Shown here: positions 39,658 through 46,081 of the stretch, piece after piece
How the letters are laid out: every line of letters starts with the position of its first letter
Position numbering within the stretch: position 1 is the stretch's first letter
Assembly (NCBI GenBank): GCA_026182355.1
Contig: JAPFBL010000543.1
Coordinates: 62,001-126,000, forward strand
Reading direction: 5' to 3'
Length of the DNA stretch: 64,000 nucleotides
Source: Hermatobates lingyangjiaoensis
Lineage: Eukaryota; Arthropoda; Insecta; Hemiptera; Hermatobatidae
Notes under the pieces: model-generated
The model's database searches: none
What the model was told of the DNA's origin: nothing
What the model saw: only the letters and a program-made list of their open reading frames with translations
Program-made: the position numbers and the translations under genes

Positions 39658-39795
39658 GTTATGTTAATTTGTCTTTATTTACTGTTTTTTCATGCTGAAC
39701 AACAGGGACCAATCGAGAACACCTTATCAGGAGACTTAATTGAAGAGGCTTCCTTTGAAATCGATCGTATTCTAATGGAATTGCATAAACAATGA
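14066..39795 (+). CDS. C2CD3: C2 domain-containing protein 3 (centriole distal-end protein)
   Basis: Sixteen exons join in phase to about 1514 codons. C2CD3 is a centriolar protein needed for distal centriole assembly, appendages and cilia. The N-terminus (PPSVFGKLSGHLSIKV, then ELKWWGE) matches the family's N-terminal C2 domain. An internal C2 domain (VKVEIERAINLPLL, SSYVCFDAYLNG, NPVWNGRWEVNLP) continues into KIDLTPLCAGLPLILGWYN, a family signature. A predicted coiled coil (ALRDRLNELDLLTADL) follows. Long, charged, Ser-rich linkers sit in exons 9 and 11. Vertebrate forms are longer (about 2000 residues or more). Introns hold many transposons. The final exon and stop are the least certain part. 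The gene overlaps an antisense gene at its 3' end. Confidence 0.87.
14462..15075 (+). CDS. C2CD3: C2CD3 exon 2
   Basis: Acceptor TGCTTTAG|G, donor GTTG|GTAAAT. About 205 codons finish the N-terminal C2 domain (FRVFKMPQKEHIGDVIV, then DRRIGDMHISIEL) and run into a linker with a helical QAEKLRNAMSMAVLD stretch. Phase 1. Confidence 0.9.
15231..15355 (+). CDS. C2CD3: C2CD3 exon 3
   Basis: Acceptor TTTATACAG|GA, donor TGT|GTATAG. It encodes GKELTAEEEISVIKTLKG and an acidic stretch. Phase 0. Confidence 0.8.
15436..15499 (+). CDS. C2CD3: C2CD3 exon 4
   Basis: A short exon with acceptor TTTTTTCAG|AA and donor AAAA|GTAAGT. It encodes a basic linker (KHSNSKKPLKSVITE). Accepted because the phases on both sides fit. 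Confidence 0.7.
16279..16465. repeat. Tandem 30-bp repeat with a palindromic unit
   Basis: About six units of roughly 30 bp contain TTTGATTTTAAAATCAAA, itself a perfect palindrome. The last units run in inverted form. It lies in C2CD3 intron 4. Such an array can fold into many alternative hairpins. Confidence 0.75.
17362..17490 (+). CDS. C2CD3: C2CD3 exon 5
   Basis: Acceptor CTGTTTTAG|GT, donor CATC|GTAAGT. It encodes VVKVNCFKLIIHCLHL, the first strand of a second C2-like domain. Confidence 0.82.
17605..18370. mobile_element. Dispersed DNA element with GTGGC ends, interrupted copy
   Basis: Shares blocks with 38.66-39.01 and 59.94-60.17 kb (CTGAGACTAATAACGGCAGT and GATCCTTGATTGTAATTCC). One border begins GTGGCATAACATG. 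Other copies end with CGCCAC(C/T)AATGG-like sequence, suggesting TIRs of the CAGTGGCGT type. A family C palindrome is inserted at about 18044-18168, and a G run lies near 18298-18311. Confidence 0.5.
18114..18157 (-). ncRNA. Hammerhead-like motif, family C
   Basis: On the minus strand: AACT|CTGACGA, extra A, helix II GACCG/CGGTT, GAAA, helix III AGATCT, cleavage triplet CTT, then AGTC. All elements are intact as in the copy at 10.95 kb. Confidence 0.5.
19060..19860 (-). mobile_element. Non-LTR retrotransposon (LINE) 3' region, degenerate
   Basis: On the minus strand, 19320-19150 reads DGLCRFCKEEEETPSHLLTD, then C and a stop soon after. This is the C-terminal CxxC...H...C motif found after the RNase H or RT region of I/Jockey-type LINEs. 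Frameshifts break the upstream reading. It lies in C2CD3 intron 5. Confidence 0.55.
20513..20638 (+). CDS. C2CD3: C2CD3 exon 6
   Basis: A long T-rich acceptor precedes AG|AAAGAG; the donor is ATG|GTGATT. It encodes PGLWYIIEWLPIKKAN and a basic stretch. The donor is weak, but reading four bases further would create a stop at the junction. Confidence 0.7.
20740..20865 (+). repeat. PLE-type fragment, family D
   Basis: A single arm contains TCTCTCCTGATGACGGTTAAACC and AAAAATTAAAGACTG. The GAAA box has lost its G here, so this copy is expected to be inactive. It lies in C2CD3 intron 6. Confidence 0.55.
21274..21397 (+). CDS. C2CD3: C2CD3 exon 7
   Basis: Acceptor TTTTTACAG|AA, donor CG|GTAATT. 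It encodes EIVFGESSFIIEKLVDVF and ending IFWRHLNQ, consistent with central strands of a C2 domain. Confidence 0.8.
21670..21708 (+). ncRNA. Hammerhead-like motif, family I
   Basis: ACC|CTGAAGA, extra T, helix II GACTGG/CCAGTC (6 bp), GAAA, palindromic helix III ACATGT, cleavage triplet GTC, then GGT pairing with ACC. It is one of the best-preserved modules. Confidence 0.55.
21710..21835 (+). mobile_element. Penelope-like element 5' ORF remnant
   Basis: Directly after the family I module, the plus strand reads NILQRLDEGKKKVFRNLEKL and on to KMTSAKYGQLFNEI before a (TA)n run. This corresponds to the same N-terminal helical region as at 42.6 and 56.1 kb. Module plus ORF start is the expected order for a PLE terminal repeat followed by its ORF. 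Confidence 0.5.
21880..22115. repeat. Palindromic PLE-type element, family D
   Basis: The arms share ATTTCTCTATATTTCTTTTTC or its complement. The plus-strand module is intact at 22003-22040; the minus-strand one is truncated by an internal deletion. Confidence 0.6.
22003..22040 (+). ncRNA. Hammerhead-like motif, family D
   Basis: TCTC|CTGAAGA, extra C, helix II GGTT/AACC, GAAA, helix III AATT, then A (triplet TTA). Stem I is partly lost here (AAGA instead of GAGA). Confidence 0.4.
22602..22777 (+). CDS. C2CD3: C2CD3 exon 8
   Basis: Acceptor TTTTGACTAG|C, donor CGAT|GTAAGT. The in-phase frame encodes PSLLGTCTIRSDALRD and GHASFILELGY, the end of a C2 domain. A second frame is also open over the full exon; phase with exons 7 and 9 selects this one. 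Confidence 0.78.
23788..24585. mobile_element. Foldback element with ~220-bp inverted arms
   Basis: The left arm (about 23790-24010) and right arm (about 24357-24585) are inverted copies sharing GAGATTCCCTGCTGATG and CGTGTGGTTTATTGAAACAA. The middle of about 350 bp is unrelated. It lies in C2CD3 intron 8. No transposase was seen. Confidence 0.65.
25290..25640 (-). pseudogene. LINE RNase H domain fragment
   Basis: The minus strand reads LAWGHWAPSHVGIQGNEM and continues about 80 codons. W.PSHVGI.GNE is the signature of the RNase H domain of I/R1/Jockey-like LINEs; the usual aspartate after GNE-A is missing (MTHNF). No RT is attached. It lies in C2CD3 intron 8. Confidence 0.75.
26299..26792. 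mobile_element. Inner hAT element nested in the first
   Basis: TIRs are CAGGGTTGTCCAAA / TTTGGACAACCCTG. The flanking 8-mer TCATACAT is repeated exactly on both sides. GCGGGCCGC-rich subterminal sequence is typical of hAT ends. It carries a transposase C-terminus on the minus strand. Confidence 0.9.
26535..26712 (-). pseudogene. hAT transposase C-terminal (dimerisation) fragment
   Basis: Reads LLCEAAFSAMKSIKSKERN, then LEACLRLALISVDIDTKK and a stop at 26535. CE..FS.MK.IK...R..L is the hATC signature. The rest of the transposase is absent. Confidence 0.8.
27129..27884 (+). CDS. C2CD3: C2CD3 exon 9
   Basis: Acceptor TTTGTTTCAG|TT, donor CACT|GTAAGT. 252 codons of Ser/Pro-rich, probably disordered linker with cysteine clusters (CECECCQ; CQTSFCCC). 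No domain recognised. It is less A/T-rich than the surrounding introns. Confidence 0.87.
28115..28400 (+). mobile_element. tRNA-headed SINE, diverged copy
   Basis: Contains the B-box remnant GGGATTCAGTAACC, CCTCGATTTAGTCATG, GTACGATTT and the tail block AAATACACTTGAGTTAGG shared with the SINE at 63.29 kb. It lies in C2CD3 intron 9. Confidence 0.6.
28630..28841 (+). CDS. C2CD3: C2CD3 exon 10
   Basis: Acceptor TTATTTACAG|TA, donor AAG|GTAAAT. It encodes TEVTVVGPEVMFNTILKH, LRSIEFNIWGRFYNLSEH and VDYILAK. Confidence 0.85.
28927..30126 (+). CDS. C2CD3: C2CD3 exon 11 (long exon, internal C2 domain)
   Basis: Acceptor TTCATCAG|GC, donor AAG|GTAATT; exactly 400 codons. It begins AILPAERLCSLEMDF and GRVTGVLDISLTY (end of a C2), then an acidic Ser-rich linker, then a C2 start: FKVKVEIERAINLPLL, SSYVCFDAYLNG, NPVWNGRWEVNLP. 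The last part is the clearest match to vertebrate C2CD3. Confidence 0.92.
30520..30700 (+). mobile_element. Penelope-like terminal fragment, family C
   Basis: Nearly identical to 10.87-11.03 kb. The core has decayed to CTAACGA, so cleavage is not expected; helix II, GAAA and AGATCT remain. It lies in C2CD3 intron 11. Confidence 0.6.
30802..31251. mobile_element. Mariner-type non-autonomous element
   Basis: Begins CAGGCTGTCCCAAAAGTAAC and ends GGTTACTTTTCGGACATCCTG, imperfect TIRs flanked by TA on both sides. The CTGTCCCAAAAGTAACTG end is typical of mariner elements. The 450-bp interior has no transposase. Confidence 0.8.
32084..32300. repeat. Palindromic PLE-type element, family J
   Basis: Near-perfect hairpin. 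Arms carry GGTGACACCCGAAACCGGTC on the plus strand and its complement upstream, ending in CACATAATATACCG / CGGTATATTATGTG. The loop is about 25 bp. Confidence 0.75.
32208..32245 (+). ncRNA. Hammerhead-like motif, family J
   Basis: TTGAAGA (first C replaced by T), extra T, helix II GGGT/ACCC, GAAA, palindromic helix III ACCGGT, triplet GTC. The C3 substitution should abolish or weaken activity. The complementary copy on the other arm has the same change. Confidence 0.4.
32590..32745 (-). mobile_element. tRNA-headed SINE, head region
   Basis: On the minus strand: GCCCAGTGGCTTGCATGCTC (A-box region), GGGGTTCAATACCC (B box), then CGATTTATTCACGCGGGAGG. It is truncated after the head and lies in C2CD3 intron 11. 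Confidence 0.7.
32993..33146 (+). CDS. C2CD3: C2CD3 exon 12
   Basis: Acceptor TTTTTCCAG|TG, donor CAAG|GTGGGT. It encodes CDEFLTVKVMMLSVPNES and a linker (SHSQ). It joins exon 13 to restore V-CEAKIDLTPL. Confidence 0.82.
33222..33322 (+). CDS. C2CD3: C2CD3 exon 13 (signature GWYN)
   Basis: Acceptor ATTTTATAG|TT, donor AAT|GTAAGA. It encodes CEAKIDLTPLCAGLPLILG and WYNLRSSICKAQIN, a diagnostic C2CD3 segment. Confidence 0.92.
34105..34275 (-). mobile_element. tRNA-headed SINE, partial
   Basis: Minus strand carries the A-box CTCAGTGGTAACTAGCTC, B box GGGGTTCAATACCC, and GAACAAATCTGAGCATATCG as in other copies. It abuts a hAT element in C2CD3 intron 13. Confidence 0.7.
34294..35117. mobile_element. 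hAT element (internally deleted)
   Basis: Ends CAGGCCTTCTTAAGC and GTTTAAGAAGCCCTG are TIRs. The 8-mer CTTTATAG flanks both sides exactly. GGGTCGC motifs near both ends are common in hAT elements. It retains part of the transposase. Confidence 0.9.
34563..34853 (+). pseudogene. hAT transposase C-terminal fragment (ZBED5/FAM200-like)
   Basis: Reads SKIADMALNVLLLFNTTYLC, then EVTFAALTHIKSQYRSSL and a stop. TTYLCE..F.AL..IKS.YR..L is the hAT dimerisation signature. Upstream domains (BED finger, catalytic core) are missing. Confidence 0.82.
35426..35625 (+). CDS. C2CD3: C2CD3 exon 14
   Basis: Acceptor TCAATTTCAG|GT, donor TTGAG|GTATAT. It encodes VKITPKENIAKHRN, WFSEYFKWNKEKN and a charged linker to the coiled coil. 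Confidence 0.83.
35702..36020 (+). CDS. C2CD3: C2CD3 exon 15
   Basis: Acceptor ATATTGCAG|A, donor TTG|GTTTGT. It encodes a short coiled coil (RDRLNELDLLTADLKSNR) and an acidic tail to SIPNPPLPIL. Reading through the donor would stop after two codons, so 36029 is an alternative gene end. Confidence 0.8.
36535..37290. repeat. PLE-type elements, family H variants (two inverted copies)
   Basis: 36540-36720 and 37190-37290 share ATGAAATGGTCTCCACATA and GTTCGAAACGCGTTG or complements. Helix II is GAACAC/GTGTTC and helix III ACGCGT; cores are degenerate (CTGAGGTA; CTAATGAA). They lie in C2CD3 intron 15. Confidence 0.6.
37676..37780 (-). CDS. Unknown gene, candidate terminal exon
   Basis: Acceptor CATTCTACAG|AG in phase 0. 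It encodes SEYDNQFDCLKRNLNNIYG and 16 more codons to TGA at 37678-37676. A donor (TATG|GTAGAA) inside could mean that the gene continues. Confidence 0.4.
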   Translation of the reverse strand, partial: SEYDNQFDCLKRNLNNIYGRKDRCILFSLLFLTL

Positions 39796-42261
39796 TATAT
39801 ATATATATATATATATTGAAAATGAACTCACCAGAAAACTGCCTTATATAAACTTCTTTCTCGAGCATTTTATATGCTTCTTTGTTAAGCAGTATCTTAT
39901 CGTATGTGCCCAGACTTGAATGACTGTGATAGCGACCACAGTACCTGCCAAGCTGAAAACGACTCAATAGTATTATTATTATTTATCTTCAAGGAATATT
40001 GATAATTTATATTTTTATGTAAAAGCTTATTTATTTTTTTATAATATTGTATAATGAAAATAATAAAATGTACATATAATTTATGATGTCTTTTATATCT
40101 GTTTGTTTTTATATTTTTTGCATATTTAACGTGATATTAGTTAATTTATGTCTAGAAAATGTTGAAACTTTTTTATATATAGGCATATTGACTATTCTTT
40201 ATCTTACCTTCTTCAGGAGCATTAAAGGGCAGGAAGTAGCGCTGCGGTTATGTTCCACCATTCTCTTACTTCTTGTTCTGGACCTCCAATGCAAGTATTA
40301 TTCCACGTCCACGTTTTTGTTACAAATATTCTAGACAATGTAGTTGTACTTCGTTGTTCAAATGACTTTCAACTCCAACAAATAGGAGTTCGAAAAGAGA
40401 TATCGACAAAAATTATGCGTCTGGAATTCGAACGTAATTTTGGAACTCGAACCGTCATCCAAATCCGACTGCGGCCGAATCCGAACGGATTAACCTATTT
40501 CTCAATACGTATTTCTTATGGGACAGTTAATTTTGGTTTTCAATTAAAATTATGGAATAAATTATGCTGGAGAACAAAAACCACTGTAGTACTTTTCTGG
40601 CCAGACATATAGTCCTATACTGATATATACGAGTAGTTAATTCATTTCACTGTTTTTTTCTAATTATTTTTTTCTTCTTGTAAAATAGCCGTATATATCT
40701 TATCAATATTTGTTCTTTCAAGTCTGCCTAATATGCTTACTATGAAGTTGCAAAGAGTCCATGTTTCCAGTCGATATATCACCATTAGTTTTACTAAGGT
40801 TTTTTTTTTATTTTTCTATTCTACTTCTTGAGTTCCAAATGTTACATTTCACCAGTTTATTATATCAGGGGACCTGTCCCCCAAACTTTTCTAACTGTAG
40901 AGCACACCTGACCTCAAACTTTACTAACTGTAGAGCACACCTGGCCTCAAACTATACTAACTGTAAAGCACACCTGACCCTAAATCTTTATTAACAATAG
41001 AATGACAATACTAGTCACAGGGTGAAGTAAATGAAACTATTAATGATCTACCAGAGATAATAATAATTAATACTCTCATTTTTTCTTCTTCAAAAAAGAC
41101 CTATATATCATTCTCAATATTATTTCTTTAAAAATCATCCTAATATGCTTACTGTAAACTCTGTTATAATATAACCTCTACTCCAATATAATATGTAATA
41201 CTGTTTATTATAATATATAATAAATAACCTTTATTTAAATTGACAACTGTTATGTAATGAAAATTACAAACCACATATGAAGACATTTGTAACTTCTGTA
41301 GCAAATTATTAGTGGCCATTCCATCAGAGTAACAAAATGTGCATATAAATCGTTCTCCATTTGTGTAAAAATATCTACCAGAGATTTCTTTGTTACACAG
41401 TTTGCATTGGTCTTTAATCTGCGATTCGCATAGAATTAAAGGAATATCCAATTCTTTTTTTCCATTAAAGGAATATTTGAATGCCTTCTTTCTTTTCTTA
41501 TTTTCTGAAGGGTTATAAAGGGCACTGGAAATTATTTTATTTTCATTAAAAATGTGTTCAGTTAATGAGTGATGTAAATTGTGTTATAATTACTTGTTTA
41601 TCATTTAAAGTAAATTTAAATATTAATGATAGAAATAAAATTGGATATTTTACATTAATAGTCAAAAATAGAGTTCAGTTGTTATAATTTTAGTTGTTAT
41701 TATATAGTTAAAATGAAGGTAACACACAGATAGATAGACACAGGAATATAACTCACTTCTATATTTCGACGATCGTCGTCATCGGGAGAAGAAGAGTCCC
41801 GCAGGAAGGCAAGGTGGCGACTCAAAAGAGTAGGAGGCTATTCCATATTTTGATCGACGAAATATAGAAGTGACTTATTCCTGTGTCTATCGGTGTGTTA
41901 CCTTCGTTTTATTTAAGTGTTTCGCCTTACCGTTTCATTTAATTTATGTATATATATAATATAAGATTTCACATAAATACGTGAAATAACAATCAATGAT
42001 CAAACCACAATATAAAATGGGGAAAGAAAAAGACTAGGACCTTTCAACCGTAACAAGCGGTCTTTGTCAGAGTCAAAACTTCAACTCATTTGCGTTTTTG
42101 GCTATGACGAAGACCGCTTGTTACTGTTGAAAGATCTTAGTCTTTTTTTTCCCCATTTCATATTGTGGTTTGATCATATTTATTTATATATATATATATA
42201 TATAGTTCATATATGATGAACTATATTTGTCCGTTTTGGATCATATTTCCAACGAAAAAAA

Positions 42262-42305
<44 letters not shown>

Positions 42306-42543
42306 TTATTTATTAGTGAAGGTTGGTAGCAATTTTTCTTGTAAACATGTTTCTAACAAATTTTTATGCCAATTTAATGCTTGGTTACCTTTTTAGAGAA
42401 ATAGTGTCAGAATGTGTATTTATGAAGAGAAAAGTTTGTGCCAGTCGATTTTTTAATTTCCCGAGGAACTGAGAAGAGCCTGTAAGACATTAGAGAAACT
42501 CTCTAAAAAGGTAACTAAGCATGAAATTGGCATACAGTTTTAG

Positions 42544-42585
<42 letters not shown>

Positions 42586-45500
42586 AAATTTTGGTAGCAG
42601 TCCCTCCTGTATACATACATTGTTAAAAATTAGACCAAATTTAGCTGAAACTTGCTTTTTCATAAGTTTCTCGATTTTCCGGAATAACAATTTTGTTACT
42701 ATATTCACAGAATATAGTAAGTTACCAATCGACATACTAAATGAACACATATTTCTGCTGCCTTCAGCCATTATCAAGAAATGAATGCATTTTGAAGTTT
42801 GAAGCTTATATAAGAAAGGTGGAATGTATTGCTGGGGTTGGGGGCGGGATTAAAGTTGTTTTTCTAATCGGTGAGGGTTGAGTGACCTATGTAGTCGTTG
42901 CAGCTACCTGGGAGAGGCCCTAATTGGCTCGAGGTTGATTTAAACTATTCCAGAACTTTAGAACTAATTTCTAATTGTTTATTAATATATATGGCTTCTT
43001 TTTGTTAATAAGTATGGCTTCTGTTATTCTAAGTCTATGCTGATCTCTTTCTTTTTTTATTTTTTTTGTCCCTTCAAAAATATATATATATATATATATA
43101 TAAATATTATTGTATAATATATATTTCAGACTGTGGTTTGCAATATTGATTATAGTATGTGTTTTGTATCTATATATTTTTAAAAAAAAGTTGTACATTC
43201 ATTCAGTGGTACATGTATTTTTTTAAAAACATCTAATATCTTAAAAGTATACTTATTTTTACTTTTTTTTTCAATATATTTGTTTGACTTACACAGGTGT
43301 GATGGAAGGCTTAATGATGTCCTTTGCTATAGAGTTAAAAGGGATTCTGTTTTGCTTGTAGGGTTGATCGGGGAACCTGATGATGTTACCCGAGGCGGGA
43401 CTTGGTCCTGACTTAGGTCTGTCTAGACTTCTCTTTCCACTCCCCCAATCTAAACCACTTTTATTTAGTATTTTTACTTCCTGAAAAATATTAAAATTAA
43501 TATTCAATGAAACGGTCCAGCCAACTTTTAAATAAAAACGAATTAATACATAGATAGCACACAGGAATAACTCACTTCTATATGTCGATGGTCGTCGTTA
43601 TCAGGAGGCGAAGAGTCCCCCCAAAGAAAGCAGGGTAGAGTCGCCTTCCTGCCGGACTCTTCACTTCCTGGTGACGACGATCGTCGAAATATAGGAGTGA
43701 GTTATTCCCGTGTCTATCAGTGTGCTACTCTCGTTTTAATTCGTCAATCTAAATATTGTTATATATGTCTTAACTGAATAGTAGACATATTCTACTATTC
43801 TATATAGTGCTTAAAATTATGTTAATTTACAGCAAAAAAAAGAAAACAAGTACATGTCTTATATGGTTACGAAACATTAAGCTAATCTCGTAGATGAAGA
43901 AATAATGAAAGCATTCCAAATTTGTTTAGTTTAATGAAGCCTGAAAGGGCTAATTTTAGTTAATTAATGAATAATTAGTTTTAATTAAATAATTAGTCAA
44001 ACAAAGAAGGGCAAATGAACTAGCAGCGGTTACAACAGTTGAACTAAAAACAAGGGACGTTGTTTACAACGCTGGCAGCTGTAAACAAACCGGTTTTTTT
44101 TTATACCTTTGTACCTTTCGATGAGTGAAAGGGTAGGTCATTCATCTATCGGCACACATTGATAACCGCATTTCGGAGGGGGCTCCAACGTCTTCAGGTG
44201 TCACCCAAGCAAGTGCTAACCACGTTATGTTTTTTAACTACGGTGATACAATGAGAACTAGAATGTTCAACATGCCTATGATCATTGTAGAGAAATAGTG
44301 TCTGAATGTGTATTTATGAAAAGAAAATTTGAGCCAGTTAATTTTTTTATTTCCCGAAAAACTGAGAAGAGCCTGTAGGACATTAGAGAAACTCTCCAAA
44401 AAGGTAACCAAGCATGAAATTGGCATACAATTTTTAGAAATATATATATATATTATTTTCTATTATATGTTTTGTTATTGAGGGCTAGGTCAAATAAAAG
44501 AAAATAAAATCCTTCCTAGGCCGACGTTTCGATGTATTTGTACATCATCTTCAGGGCTAAAATTAGAGTAAGAACTATAATACATTTATTTTTTGGGGTT
44601 ATATATATTATTGTATAATATATATTTCAGATTGAGATATAATATATATATATCTCAATAGATAATGGTGTCACCCATGCAGTATACCAGATTTCGTAAT
44701 AAACACGTAAAATAAAAAAATCAAAGTCCAAACCACAGTAAGAAAATCAGAAATGTGACTAAGATACTTCAACCGTAACAAGTTGTCTTCATCAGTTGAG
44801 ACTTGACTCTGACGAAGACCGCTTGTTACGCTTCAAAGTTCTTAGTCTTTTTTCTTATATTTTACTGTGGTTTGAACGTTGATGTATTTTAATATATAGT
44901 TCGCCCCCCCAGCACACTTTTGTGTCATAATTGTTGTATGTTACTCATCATATTATGGAGTACCACCAATGGGTAGTTTATCCACTCTTTTACTTCTCTG
45001 TTATGTATCATGGATCAGTATTGCTTGTTACCCCTCTAAGGGTAGTTGTAATCTAATAAAACAATAAAAAAAACATAATATAGCTAAAAGCTTGGTACAT
45101 ACTGATGGTTCCTTTCTTTTTACTCTCGATACTACTTTTGCCTCGAAATCCTCAGAACCTGACTCATTCAGCAGTAAAGAGTCTTTGTCTTCTACCTGAA
45201 ATATGTTGAACAACAATAATTATTGTGTCATTCGTATATTATTATTATTAACTAAAGATATTATGTTTCTAAATGGTTTTCTATTCAAGGTAGCTCTATA
45301 AGTTCCTTGTCCATTCATAGATCCTTTTCAATATTTCTGATTGTTGAATCTTAACTTAAGAGCTATGCAATCATTTATTATGTGGTATTTACTCATCATT
45401 GGAATAAGCAGAAGAAACACTATGACTGGACACAAAAGATTTTAACGTCGACGCGTTTCGAACACTTAGTATTCATCATCAGGGTACACCTTGATTGTAT

Positions 45501-46037
45501 AGTGTGAACTTGAATAAATATATATATAAACTAGAAAGAGTTACATACCTGCCTCAGTAAGGTACACTCCACATCACCTTACTGAGGTAGATATATCATT
45601 ATTTTCAGTTTATATTTTATTTTCACGCCAGAAAGTATAATCGCTGCATTATTTCTTCCCTCCTGTCTCCATGTGTAAGTGTATATATATATATATTTCT
45701 TTCATCATTGTCACTGGTAATGTTACATTTACGTTGTTGTGACTATGTCAAGTAAAATAAAAAAAAATTATATTTTAGTTCTTATTATTTTTCTTTAATT
45801 TTGTCTTTTCTATTCATATTTTATATTCTAGATTCTAGTGTTCGAAACGCGTCCTCGTTTGATAATTTGTGTGCCGACTTAGTTTTCAACCCCTTATTCT
45901 AATCATGTTAAATATTTGTAATCTTCGGTCTTTTATAAGTGAATTAGGAAAAATCTTCTACTCAAATCTGTATATGACATCAACAGTATTTTAAATGAGA
46001 CTTTTCAACTTAACATCTTTTTTTAAATTTAATTTCA

Positions 46038-46081
<44 letters not shown>

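Noticed and set aside
41326..41410. LIM domain in the unknown gene
   Set aside because: There are two CxxC pairs with 17 residues between, but the LIM histidine/cysteine pair between them is missing and no second half follows in this exon.
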